Positions 34,843 to 43,438 of a DNA stretch of 47,543 nt are shown one piece after another; the first letter of the stretch is position 1; each line of letters opens with the position of its first letter. Made by a program: the position numbers and the translations under genes. The stretch covers positions 1 through 47,543 of the forward strand of contig CANGHW010000028.1 of NCBI GenBank assembly GCA_947453695.1, in the 5' to 3' direction. This stretch comes from Opitutia bacterium (lineage in GTDB: Bacteria; Verrucomicrobiota; Verrucomicrobiia; Opitutales; Opitutaceae). The notes under the pieces were generated by a model. The model did not search any database. It had not been told where the DNA came from and worked only from the letters and a program-made list of their open reading frames with translations.

Positions 34843-37014
34843 ATGGCAACGCCTTCGCCGGTCGTGAATCATCGCAATTTCGGTCATGTGCTTCTCGCCG
34901 TGGCCGCCTTCTTTTGCTGTGGCTCGGTCACGGCGGCGCCCCGGGAGTCGGAGTTGTGGCGCGAGGTGGAGATCCTGCGGACCGAGCACGGAGTGCCACA
35001 CGTGCGGGCCGAAAATGTGCGGGCAGCGGGTTACGCGCTCGGCTGGTTGCAGTGCGAGGACTATGGTCTAGTGACTCCCGAGCGGCTCTGGGCCACCCGG
35101 GGCGGGACGGCGAGCGTCAAGGGGCGGCGGGCGTTGGAGGATGACTTTGATGCGCTGCGGCGACGGGCGCGGGCGATTGAAACGTATCATCTCCTCGAGT
35201 CGCTCACACGGGATCTCTACGATGGGTTCGCCCGCGGGGTAAATCGCTACGTCGAACTCCACCGGACGGAGTTTCCCGCGCACATTCCCTCCGATTTCTC
35301 CGGCTACGAGGTGGCCACCCTCACCATCGGTTCCGGTCCGACGGCGGCTCGCATCGGACGTTTCTTGACCGCGCTAAAGAGCGGCCTGAATACGCCCGTC
35401 GCGGAACCAGGCGAACCCGATACTCCGCCCGAAGAAGGGTCGAATGCCTGGGCCTTTGCCCCGAGCCGGACGACGTCGGGCAAGACGATCCTGCTGCGCA
35501 ATCCGCACCTCGCCTGGAGTGCGGGCTACTATGAGGCTCATGTGGTCGTGCCTGGAGTGTTCGATTTCTATGGCGACTTTCGGATTGGTGGGCCGCTCGG
35601 CGTGGTCGGGGGCTTCAATCGCCACCTCGGCTGGTCGACGACCAACAGCAACACCGGCGATCTCACGGTCGTCTACGCCGTTCCCGTAGATCCGAAGCGA
35701 GCCGATCATTACCTCCTCGATGGGATTTCACTGCCCCTATCGCATGTTACGCGGACCGTGAATTACCGCGAAGGCAGCCAGCTGGTCACGGAGACGCGCG
35801 AGATTTTGGAGGCGCCGTTTGGTCCGATCGTTCATCGCACCGCCGATACTTTCTACATAGCGCGGACGGCGGGAGACGGTGAGTTTCGCGCCGGGGAGCA
35901 GTTTTTGCGGATGATGCGGGCGGCCTCGCAGGAGGAGTGGCTGGCGGCGATGCGCCTGCGGGCGCGCACATCACAGAATTTCACCTATGCCGATCGGGCG
36001 GGAAACATTCTCATTCTCTCCAATGCCTCCTATCCGCTGCTGCCCCATGCGCCGACGCGGGCGGCGGCGGTGCCGGTGACAAGCCTCAGCGAGATTTGGA
36101 CCCAACTCATTCCGTTTGAGGACCAGTTCATGATGCGTAATCCGCGTGGTGGTTACGTCCACAACGAGAATAGCTCACCACACTTTGCCAACGTGCAGGA
36201 GCCGCTCGTGCTGACGAACAAACACCCCAATATGGAGCGACCGTCGCTGAGCCTGCGCAGTCAGCTCGCGCTCGAATTGATCGATAACGATACCAAGCTT
36301 TCCCTCGAAGAGGTGCTACGGCTGAAGCACTCCTGTCGGATGCTCCTGGCCGATCGCACCAAGCCGGACCTGCTCCGGGCTATCGAGGCCACGCAGCCGA
36401 CTGGCGAGGTGGCCGCCGCGCTCGCCTTGGTGCGGGCCTGGGACAACACCACTGCGCCAGACCGTCGTGGCGCCGTGCTCTTCTCTGTGTGGTGGCAGCT
36501 TTATGCGCCCGCGGGGGACCGCACCTCTCCCTATGCGCAGCCATGGAGCGAAACCAATCCGCGCCACACACCGCGTGGTCTTGCCGATCCCACTCGCGCC
36601 GCGCAGGTCTTCGTCGAGGCCGTTGCGGAAACGGCGCGTCGGCATGGCCGTTGGGACGTGGCCTGGGGCGACGTCTACCGGCTGCGCCGTGGAAACGTCG
36701 ATGTGCCGATCGGCGGTGGCTCCGGATTACTGGGACACTTTCGTGTGTTGACCTTTGCGCGGGAGGCGGATGGCCGCTACGCGGCCAATGGCGGCGATGG
36801 CTGGGTTCTCGCCGTAGAGTTTGGCGATGAGCCGCGCGCCTACTCGGTGCTGGCTTATGGAGAAAGTGCGAAGCCGGAGTCGCCCTGGCACGCGGATCAG
36901 GCGGCGATGTTTGCGCGCGGTGAAGTGAAGCCAGTGCGGTTTTCCGCCGCGGAGGTGGATCGTCATGTCGTGACGCGTTTTCGCCCGGGCGCCCCCGCCG
37001 CGTCGACGCCTTGA
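34843..37014 (+). CDS. penicillin acylase family Ntn-hydrolase
   Basis: The protein has 723 residues. A Sec signal (VLLAVAAFFCCGSVTAAP) sends it to the periplasm. The family precursor is cut so that a serine becomes the N-terminal nucleophile. Here that is Ser200 in PPEEGSNAWAFAPSRTTSG. The alpha-chain part precedes it, and the beta chain includes LLRNPHLAWSAGYYEAHVV and GFNRHLGWSTTNSNTGDL. Members hydrolyse amides such as acyl-homoserine lactones, beta-lactam side chains or acyl-amino acids; the substrate cannot be assigned. The start lies 137 bp after the 41-bp array. It converges on the pseudouridine synthase gene. Confidence 0.9.
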   Translation: MATPSPVVNHRNFGHVLLAVAAFFCCGSVTAAPRESELWREVEILRTEHGVPHVRAENVRAAGYALGWLQCEDYGLVTPERLWATRGGTASVKGRRALEDDFDALRRRARAIETYHLLESLTRDLYDGFARGVNRYVELHRTEFPAHIPSDFSGYEVATLTIGSGPTAARIGRFLTALKSGLNTPVAEPGEPDTPPEEGSNAWAFAPSRTTSGKTILLRNPHLAWSAGYYEAHVVVPGVFDFYGDFRIGGPLGVVGGFNRHLGWSTTNSNTGDLTVVYAVPVDPKRADHYLLDGISLPLSHVTRTVNYREGSQLVTETREILEAPFGPIVHRTADTFYIARTAGDGEFRAGEQFLRMMRAASQEEWLAAMRLRARTSQNFTYADRAGNILILSNASYPLLPHAPTRAAAVPVTSLSEIWTQLIPFEDQFMMRNPRGGYVHNENSSPHFANVQEPLVLTNKHPNMERPSLSLRSQLALELIDNDTKLSLEEVLRLKHSCRMLLADRTKPDLLRAIEATQPTGEVAAALALVRAWDNTTAPDRRGAVLFSVWWQLYAPAGDRTSPYAQPWSETNPRHTPRGLADPTRAAQVFVEAVAETARRHGRWDVAWGDVYRLRRGNVDVPIGGGSGLLGHFRVLTFAREADGRYAANGGDGWVLAVEFGDEPRAYSVLAYGESAKPESPWHADQAAMFARGEVKPVRFSAAEVDRHVVTRFRPGAPAASTP

Positions 37015-37039
37015 GCGAATGCCGCGAGGGCCAGCGTCT

Positions 37040-37609
37040 CTAGGCCAGCACGGTGGCGCGCTCCGGAGCGGTGAGCTCGCGCCAGTGACCGGGAGCGAGG
37101 TCGCCGAGGGTAAATCCACCGATGCGGGCGCGCACCAGGCGTAAGGTGGGATGGCCGACGGCGGCCGTCATGCGACGGACTTGGCGATTTTTGCCTTCGA
37201 TGAGTTCGAGGGACAACCACGCGTCGGGCACACTCAGTCGGACCCGGATGGGTGGGTCGCGGGGGGGCAGCGCAGGAGCGGGATCAAGCAAGCGAGCGCG
37301 ACAAGGAAGAGTGCGGTAGGCGTCGATCACAATCCCTCCGCGCGCCAGCCGGGTCAGCGTTTCCTCCGTGGGGATACGCTCAACCTGGGCCCAGTATTCA
37401 CGGCGGTGGGCGTTTTTCGGATCGAGCAGTCGGGAGTTTAGCCCCGGCTCGTCGCTGAGGAGCAACAGGCCCTCGGAATCAGCATCAAGGCGCCCAAGAG
37501 CATAGACGTTTTTCGGCAAACCAAAGTCCGCGAGCGTGCGCCAGCGCGAGCCGGGTTCCGGTGTGAATTGCGAAAGCACGCCGTAGGGTTTGTGGAGAGC
37601 AAGAAGCAC
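37040..37609 (-). CDS. RluE-like 23S rRNA pseudouridine synthase
   Basis: The protein has 189 residues from the GTG at 37609, where homology to RluE begins (LLALHKPYGVLSQFT). The frame is open upstream to 37759, but that part overlaps the divergent MDR gene and shows no homology. The catalytic motif is YALGRLDADSEGLLLLSDE, whose Asp attacks the uridine. Further motifs are GKNRQVRRMTAAVGHPTLRLVR. The RsuA/RluB/E/F group converts single uridines in rRNA to pseudouridine; the site in this organism is not certain. There is no S4 domain, as in RluE. Confidence 0.85.
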   Translation of the reverse strand: MLLALHKPYGVLSQFTPEPGSRWRTLADFGLPKNVYALGRLDADSEGLLLLSDEPGLNSRLLDPKNAHRREYWAQVERIPTEETLTRLARGGIVIDAYRTLPCRARLLDPAPALPPRDPPIRVRLSVPDAWLSLELIEGKNRQVRRMTAAVGHPTLRLVRARIGGFTLGDLAPGHWRELTAPERATVLA

Positions 37610-37649
37610 GCGGTTGCGGAGAGCAGGCGGATAGGTAGTCTGTTGGCCT

Positions 37650-38651
37650 ATGCAGGCGCTCACGCTCACGGCGGTCAACGAGATCACATTAGCGACAGTC
37701 GGGGATCCAACTCCCGGCACCGGCGAAGTCGTCGTCGCGTTGAAGGCGGCGGCGCTCAATCACCGCGATGTTTGGATCAAGCAGGGCCATTATGCCGGGC
37801 TGAAATGGCCATGCCGCCCCGGTTCGGATGGAGCGGGAGTGGTGGCGGCCGTGGGCGCGGGCGTCGATCCGGCGTGGCTGGGGCGCGAGATCGTGATCAA
37901 TCCGAGTTTCGAGTGGGGCCCGGGTGAGCGCGCGCAGGGGGCTGAGTTCGCGATTCTGGGGCTGCCGCGGGATGGCACGCTGGCGGAGAAGGTGGCGGTG
38001 CCAGTGAGCCAACTTTCATCCAAACCGGCCCACCTTTCCTGGATCGAGGCGGCGGCGCTTCCGCTCGCGGGCCTGACGGCCTATCGGGCTGTCTTTTCAC
38101 GGGCGCAGGTGCGCGCTGGCGAGCGTGTGCTTATCACCGGAATTGGCGGTGGGGTGGCCCTGTTTGCACTGCAATTTGCCGTGGCGTCGGGTGCTGACGT
38201 GTGGGTGACGTCGAGCTCGGCCGAGAAGATCGCCCGCGCCGTAGCCTTGGGGGCCAAGGGCGGTTTTGACTACACGGTTCCCGGTTGGGCGAAAGCGGCG
38301 GGGACTCAGGTCCAAGGTGGTGGCTTCGATGTCATCGTGGACAGCGCGGGCGGGGAGGGCTTCGGCGATTTGCTCGATCTCGCCGCGCCGGGCGGTCGCA
38401 TCGTCTTTTTTGGGGCCACCCGGGGCAATGCGTCTGCCCTCGCGCTGCGTAAGATATTCTGGCGCCAGCTCTCAGTCCTCGGGACGACGATGGGATCCCC
38501 GGCGGACTGGCGGGCGCTGATGGAGTTTGTCGCGCTGCATCGCATCACTCCGGTGGTGAGCGACGTGTTTCCGCTGGCACGTGCCGCGGAGGCGTTTGCG
38601 CTGATGGAGCGGGGCGGACAGGTCGGGAAGATCGTAGTGCAAATCGCCTGA
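37650..38651 (+). CDS. MDR-family zinc-type alcohol dehydrogenase/quinone oxidoreductase-like protein
   Basis: The protein has 333 residues with the medium-chain dehydrogenase fold: a GroES-like N-domain (NHRDVWIKQGHYAGLKWPCRPGSDGAG) and a Rossmann domain with VLITGIGGGVALFALQFA binding NAD(P)H. The structural-zinc cysteine cluster is absent, which fits the quinone oxidoreductase or enoyl-reductase branches. The substrate is unknown. It is divergent from the pseudouridine synthase, and manC follows after 49 bp on the same strand. Confidence 0.85.
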   Translation: MQALTLTAVNEITLATVGDPTPGTGEVVVALKAAALNHRDVWIKQGHYAGLKWPCRPGSDGAGVVAAVGAGVDPAWLGREIVINPSFEWGPGERAQGAEFAILGLPRDGTLAEKVAVPVSQLSSKPAHLSWIEAAALPLAGLTAYRAVFSRAQVRAGERVLITGIGGGVALFALQFAVASGADVWVTSSSAEKIARAVALGAKGGFDYTVPGWAKAAGTQVQGGGFDVIVDSAGGEGFGDLLDLAAPGGRIVFFGATRGNASALALRKIFWRQLSVLGTTMGSPADWRALMEFVALHRITPVVSDVFPLARAAEAFALMERGGQVGKIVVQIA

Positions 38652-38700
38652 GATTCAGGCTTGGCCTGAGGCGGAGGCACGGGGAAGGTCTTCCTTTTCC

Positions 38701-39771
38701 ATGAGCGACCATTCTTCGTTTTTCGCGTGCATTATGGCCGGGGGCAGCGGCGAGCGTTTCTGGCCGATGAGCCGGGCGCAGACCCCCAAGCACTTGTTGA
38801 AGCTCCTGTCCGAACGGACGCTGGTCGAGGAAACGGTGCGCCGGCTCGGGGCGGCGGTGCCACGCGAGAATATTTTCGTCCTCACGAACGAAGTGCAGCT
38901 TCCCGGCACGCGGGCGGCCTTGGCCGGGCTGCTGCCGGCGGAGCAGATCGTTGCCGAGCCGGCCAAGCGTGATACCGCACCAGCGGCTGCACTGGCGACG
39001 GCGCTCGTGCGGGCGCGGGGCGGGGAGGGCGCGACGCTCGCGCTGCTGCCGGCCGATGCCTTTATCGCGGACTCGGTCACGTGCGCCGGCCAGATGGCGG
39101 CCGCGTTGGCCCGGGCCGCAGAGTCGGGGGCGATCATGACTATCGCGATCAAGCCGGACCATGCCGCGACAGGCTTCGGCTATCTGGAAATGGGCGAGGA
39201 GCGCGCGAGCGGAACGGCGGGCGTGGTCCGCGAGGTGAAGCGCTTTGTGGAGAAACCCGATGCGGCGACCGCGCAGCGTTATGTCGACAGTGGAAACTTT
39301 GCCTGGAATGCGGGCATGTTTTTTTGGCGCGTGAGCACGTTTGTCGCTGAGGCGGAGCGCAATGCGCCGGAGCTGGCGCGATTTATCCGCGAGTTTCCCA
39401 CCAGAGATTTTTCGGCCTTTCTGGCGCAACAGTTTCCCGCCTTGCCGAAGATCTCCGTGGACTACGCGATCATGGAAAAGGCGCGGTCGGTCGAGACCTT
39501 GCTCGCGAAGTTTGACTGGGATGACGTCGGGCTGTGGACCGCACTACCGAAGCACCTCAAGACCGATGCGGCGGGCAATGCGTCGCGCGGGGCAGTTGTA
39601 GTGGCCAACGCTGCCAATAACATCGCGATCAGCAACGGTCGCACAATTGCGCTTTGCGGCGTGAAAGACCTCGTGGTGGTGGAGACGGCGGATGCGATTC
39701 TTGTTTGCCACCGCGATGCGGTGCAGGACATCAAGAAAATCGTTACGCAACTGCCGAAGGAGCTGTTGTGA
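38701..39771 (+). CDS. manC: mannose-1-phosphate guanylyltransferase
   Basis: The protein has 356 residues. The nucleotidyltransferase signature is at 12-25 (MAGGSGERFWPMSR), with TPKHLLKLL after it. VKRFVEKPD and GNFAWNAGMFFW are further family motifs. It makes GDP-mannose from mannose-1-phosphate and GTP for surface polysaccharides. It lacks the C-terminal phosphomannose isomerase domain of the bifunctional enzymes, so the isomerase step must be encoded elsewhere. Its last 29 bp overlap the end of the convergent deaminase gene. Confidence 0.93.
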   Translation: MSDHSSFFACIMAGGSGERFWPMSRAQTPKHLLKLLSERTLVEETVRRLGAAVPRENIFVLTNEVQLPGTRAALAGLLPAEQIVAEPAKRDTAPAAALATALVRARGGEGATLALLPADAFIADSVTCAGQMAAALARAAESGAIMTIAIKPDHAATGFGYLEMGEERASGTAGVVREVKRFVEKPDAATAQRYVDSGNFAWNAGMFFWRVSTFVAEAERNAPELARFIREFPTRDFSAFLAQQFPALPKISVDYAIMEKARSVETLLAKFDWDDVGLWTALPKHLKTDAAGNASRGAVVVANAANNIAISNGRTIALCGVKDLVVVETADAILVCHRDAVQDIKKIVTQLPKELL

Positions 39772-40756
39772 GGGCGGCGTCGAGCGCAATTAGGTAAGGT
39801 TGCTTCCACGCGGCGGGCAGGTCGGCGACGGCGAAGCCGTTTTTGGCGATTTTCACCAGCATGGCGGGTGGGAGTGCACCCGCAGTGGCGAGGGCGAAAT
39901 AGTCGTCGTTGAGCTGATTGCCGAAGAGCATCGGGTCATCGGTGCTGACTGTGCAGCGGATCCCGGCGGCAAGAAAACGGGCGATGGGATGCTCGCGCAT
40001 CGACGGGACGGCACGGAGTTTCACGTTGCTGATCGGCGTCATGTCGAGCGTGACGTCACGCTCGCGCAGGAGGGCCAGGACGGCGGGATCGCCGAGGGCG
40101 CCGAGGCCGTGCTGCACGCGGCGAGTGCCGAGAAACTCGACGGCGCGGCGTACATCTTCCGCGGGCGAAAACTCGCCCGCGTGAGCTTTGGTCGTCTTGC
40201 CGAGGGCGCGAACGCGCGACCAGACGTCTGCGCTCCACGGTTGAAACTCGGGCTTCTCGAAACCGTGCAGATCGACGCCGGCGACTTCGTCCCAGGTAAT
40301 GGCTTCGTCGACCACGCGCGCCAGCGCGCCGGCGTAGTGGTCGCGGAACATGCCGAGGTAGAGGCGTAACTCGAGTCCGGGTGGCTTGGCCGCGTGAATG
40401 GCGCGGGCGATCTCGCGAAAGGGAGTCGTGCCAATGCGTTCGGCCGTGCCGAGGTGGAAGCTGCACTCAAGGTAAACGCAGTTCTGCGCCACGACATCGG
40501 CAAATACGCGGCGGCAGCTTTCGTAGTAGTTTTCCGGCGAGACGAACCATTTGAAAAAGCATGAATCGAACTGCTCCTGGAACAGGGCAAAACCGTCGAA
40601 CCGGTAGTCGTCGGACCAATAAGGCGGAGCGGAGGCAAAGGCGACGGGATCAATGCGACGGGCGAGTTCGATTGGAAGCGAGCCCTCGAGGTGGAGATGA
40701 GTCTCGGTTTTCGGCAGTTGGGCGATCCACGAGCGGAGGGCGGCTTGATTAGGCAT
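39743..40756 (-). CDS. adenosine deaminase family protein
   Basis: The protein has 337 residues, the usual length. Zinc ligands are His20 and His22 (TETHLHLEGS), HAGEF (about residue 190) and the STDDPMLF aspartate near 285. The catalytic Glu follows the HAGE histidine. It hydrolyses the 6-amino group of adenosine or of a related base such as adenine; the branch is not settled by sequence alone. Its 3' end overlaps manC by 29 bp. The neighbouring nucleosidase-like and permease genes on the other strand suggest a purine-salvage group. Confidence 0.85.
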   Translation of the reverse strand: MPNQAALRSWIAQLPKTETHLHLEGSLPIELARRIDPVAFASAPPYWSDDYRFDGFALFQEQFDSCFFKWFVSPENYYESCRRVFADVVAQNCVYLECSFHLGTAERIGTTPFREIARAIHAAKPPGLELRLYLGMFRDHYAGALARVVDEAITWDEVAGVDLHGFEKPEFQPWSADVWSRVRALGKTTKAHAGEFSPAEDVRRAVEFLGTRRVQHGLGALGDPAVLALLRERDVTLDMTPISNVKLRAVPSMREHPIARFLAAGIRCTVSTDDPMLFGNQLNDDYFALATAGALPPAMLVKIAKNGFAVADLPAAWKQPYLIALDAALTTAPSAVA

Positions 40757-40815
40757 GAATTTGGTTCATTTAGCAGGACGCGGGCCGGAATCAGGTGATG
40801 GGCATGGCCTTTGCT

Positions 40816-40820
40816 GAGGG
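40816..40820 (+). promoter_or_regulatory. ribosome binding site deciding the nucleosidase-like start
   Basis: GAGGG at 40816-40820 abuts the ATG at 40821 but is 6 nt before the in-frame ATG at 40827. The spacing favours the second codon as the start. Few other genes in the window have a visible Shine-Dalgarno sequence. Confidence 0.6.
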
Positions 40821-40826
40821 ATGCGG

Positions 40827-41669
40827 ATGTCGACCCCTCCGGTGAAGCTGAAAAATCCTCCGCCGACCATTGTCGCCGGCATCAGTGTGGCCAAGCGCCG
40901 GGCGGCGCGCCCGGCCCGTGATCTCACTCTGATCCTCGGGGCAATTCCCCAGGAGACGGAGTTGATTGAGTGGGCTATGACCGGAAAGAAACGCGGCGCC
41001 CTAGCGGGGTTTCCTTATCTGGCCGGTCGATTGCACGGGCGGCGCGTGGTAGTCGCCGTGACCGGGATCGGCAAGACGTGTGCGACGATGCTCACCACCC
41101 TGTTGGTGCAGAAGTTTCAGCCGCGCGAAGTGCTGATGACAGGCACGGCCTCGCGCATCAATCCCGCGGTGCGGAACGGCGATGTGATCGTGGGCGAAGT
41201 GACCTGCAATCATGACTTCGGCTCCTTCGCCCAAAGCGACGTGATGGAGTATTTCGCGGCCGAGGGGCCGTTGGGTGATCATATGGCAATCGTCTATCCC
41301 GGGGATGCGAAATTGCTCGCGACTGCCCGGCGCGCGATTCGCACGCACGTGCCGGAGACGGCCAGCCAGCACACGCCGAGCTACGTTCCGGTCGTGCGGG
41401 CAGGGCGGATCACGTCGGGCGACCAATTTGGAATCACCGAGGCACGCATCGCCGATATTCGCCGCCAGCTGGAGCCCGACTTAATGGAGATGGAAAGTGG
41501 CTCAGTCGCGCAGGTGTGCTGGTATCTCCGCACTCCGTTTCTCTGCATCCGCAGCGGGAGCAATCGCACACAGAATTCGCCGGACAATGATTACCGGACG
41601 TTGTCGCCCTTTGCGTCACGGCAGGCGGCTCTGTTTACGATCTCGCTCGTAAAAGCGATGGCGGGTTGA
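40827..41669 (+). CDS. MTA/SAH nucleosidase-like (purine phosphorylase superfamily) protein
   Basis: The protein has 280 residues from the ATG at 40827. It has the PNP/UDP phosphorylase fold: LILGAIPQETELIEWAM at the start, VVVAVTGIGKTCATMLTTLL, MTGTASRINPAVRNGDVIVG, and LMEMESGSVAQVCW, which carries the ribose-binding Met-Glu. The catalytic general acid of MTA/SAH nucleosidase, an Asp in the I-R-x-x-S-D motif, is Asn246 here (IRSGSN). The N-terminal 45 residues are an extension. Substrate specificity is therefore uncertain. The NCS2 permease gene starts 5 bp later, so the two are co-transcribed. Confidence 0.78.
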   Translation: MSTPPVKLKNPPPTIVAGISVAKRRAARPARDLTLILGAIPQETELIEWAMTGKKRGALAGFPYLAGRLHGRRVVVAVTGIGKTCATMLTTLLVQKFQPREVLMTGTASRINPAVRNGDVIVGEVTCNHDFGSFAQSDVMEYFAAEGPLGDHMAIVYPGDAKLLATARRAIRTHVPETASQHTPSYVPVVRAGRITSGDQFGITEARIADIRRQLEPDLMEMESGSVAQVCWYLRTPFLCIRSGSNRTQNSPDNDYRTLSPFASRQAALFTISLVKAMAG

Positions 41670-41674
41670 CGGCC

Positions 41675-43306
41675 ATGAAGCTCTTCACGCGGGGAGATGT
41701 GGATGGGTTTTGCGCGATTGCACTGGATAACATCGTGCAGCTCCTGTTCGTGCCGGCGCTTTGTCTCGGCGTCGTGGGTCTGCCTCCGGCGTTGGTGTTT
41801 GGGCGCATTCTGCCGGGCATTGCGGTGTCCTATCTGGCGGGAAATCTTTTCTACGCCTGGCAGGCGCATCGTCTGGCCGCGAAGGAGGGACGCACGGATG
41901 TATGCGCGCTGCCCTTCGGCCTGAACACTCCTACCCTGATCGCCTATGTTTTTTTGGTGATGGTGCCGGCGAAACAGATCGCAAAGTCGGCCGGAGCAAG
42001 CGACCCCGATACGATTGCGTGGCAGGCCGGGCTGGTGGCCTGTATCGGCTCGGGATTGATCGAATTCTTTGGTGCCTTCATCGCGGAGCGCGTGCGAAAA
42101 ATGACGCCCCGCGCGGCGCTGCTGGCGGCACTGTCGGGCGCGGGACTCGCATTTCTCACCCTGAATTTTCTGATCACAACGTTTGCGCACCCCGTCGTGG
42201 GGTTTGTGACCCTGGGACTGGTGCTGCTATTCTATTTCGGCGGCGTGAAACCCAAATGGGGGATTCCGGCGGCGCTGGTGGTGTTGCTCGTCGGCACTGG
42301 GCTCTCGTGGTTGACTGGGCTGGCTCCCAATGGACCGCGTCCCACGGACTCGTTGGGGTTCTATCCTCCCTTGCTGGTGATCGGCGACGTCTGGCGCGGA
42401 TTGGTAAGTGGACAGTTCTGGCTGTATCTCCCCGTCGTGATTCCTCTCGGCTTACTGAATCTGTTGGCTTCGTTGCAGTGCATCGAGTCGGCGTCCGCAG
42501 CGGGTGACAATTACGACTCGCGTCCTTCGTTGTTGGTGAACGGGGCGTCTACTCTGGTGGCGGCGTGTTTCGGATCGCCGTTTCCCACCTCGATCTACAT
42601 CGGTCACGCAGCATGGAAGCGCATGGGGGCACGGGCGGGTTACTCGACGCTTAACGGGATATTTATCACCCTGGTCTGCGTGACTGGATCGATGGCACTC
42701 ACCGCGTGGGCGGTGCCCGCGGATGCGGGGCTGGCGATCATTGTTTGGATTGGCGTGATCATAATGGTGCAGTCATTCGAGGCGACTCCGGCCAAGCATT
42801 GGCCGGCGGTAGTGCTGGGGATCGCGCCAGTTCTGCTAATGTGGGTGTCGTTTTTTGCCAAGAATGCATTGCGGGTCGGTGGTGCAGGAGGGACGCCGGA
42901 GACGGAGTTTTCGGCGAAGTTGCTCGACGGCTTTCATGCCTCCGGGACCGCGATCGAAGGCGTGTTTGCCGTGGAGCAGGGCGCGTTCTACTGTTCGATC
43001 GTGTTGGCTACGGTGACCGTGCTGATCATTGAAAAGCGCCTCGTGACCGCCGCTTTGTGGGCCTGGGCGGCTAGTGCGTTGAGCGTGCTAGGCTTATTGC
43101 ATGCGTGGAGGTTCTCATCGTCGGACACCGTGAGCGCTTTGCCCTTGCTGGAGCGAATTACGCAAACCGCGGCGCCGGCTGGGAGTATGTTTCCGGCCGC
43201 AGCCTACGCGGCGGGGTATTTCTTCATGGGACTCGTGTTGCTCGGGGCGCGCTGGTTCACCGTGCCGAGTTCCGAGCATGACGCAGTGACGCCAGGCTCG
43301 CATTGA
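41675..43306 (+). CDS. NCS2-like purine/xanthine-uracil permease
   Basis: The protein has 543 residues with about 12-13 membrane helices. The opening GDVDGFCAIALDNIVQLLFV is typical of the xanthine/uracil permease fold, as are CALPFGLNTPTLIAYVFLV and FGSPFPTSIYIGHAAWKRMGA. It probably takes up a nucleobase by proton symport. The start is the ATG at 41675, 5 bp after the nucleosidase-like stop. The pairing with nucleosidase and deaminase genes supports a purine substrate. Confidence 0.85.
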   Translation: MKLFTRGDVDGFCAIALDNIVQLLFVPALCLGVVGLPPALVFGRILPGIAVSYLAGNLFYAWQAHRLAAKEGRTDVCALPFGLNTPTLIAYVFLVMVPAKQIAKSAGASDPDTIAWQAGLVACIGSGLIEFFGAFIAERVRKMTPRAALLAALSGAGLAFLTLNFLITTFAHPVVGFVTLGLVLLFYFGGVKPKWGIPAALVVLLVGTGLSWLTGLAPNGPRPTDSLGFYPPLLVIGDVWRGLVSGQFWLYLPVVIPLGLLNLLASLQCIESASAAGDNYDSRPSLLVNGASTLVAACFGSPFPTSIYIGHAAWKRMGARAGYSTLNGIFITLVCVTGSMALTAWAVPADAGLAIIVWIGVIIMVQSFEATPAKHWPAVVLGIAPVLLMWVSFFAKNALRVGGAGGTPETEFSAKLLDGFHASGTAIEGVFAVEQGAFYCSIVLATVTVLIIEKRLVTAALWAWAASALSVLGLLHAWRFSSSDTVSALPLLERITQTAAPAGSMFPAAAYAAGYFFMGLVLLGARWFTVPSSEHDAVTPGSH

Positions 43307-43438
43307 GCGGGACTAAATCGCCGTAGAGCTCGGCTCGAAATCGGTAGGAATTACCTCCTGAGTTAACGGCGAGGTTTAACACCGCCGATCAAACGAGCCC
43401 GGCGAGAGTGGAGAACGTGCGCAGGCAGAAGCCGGGAA

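Noticed and set aside
34523..34844. Short open frames in and after the 41-bp array
   Set aside because: They are Arg/Ala-rich, change frame with each unit and are closed by the recurring stops; no domain is visible.
37610..37759. Upstream extension of the pseudouridine synthase
   Set aside because: It overlaps the divergent MDR gene and has no homology to RluE-type proteins.
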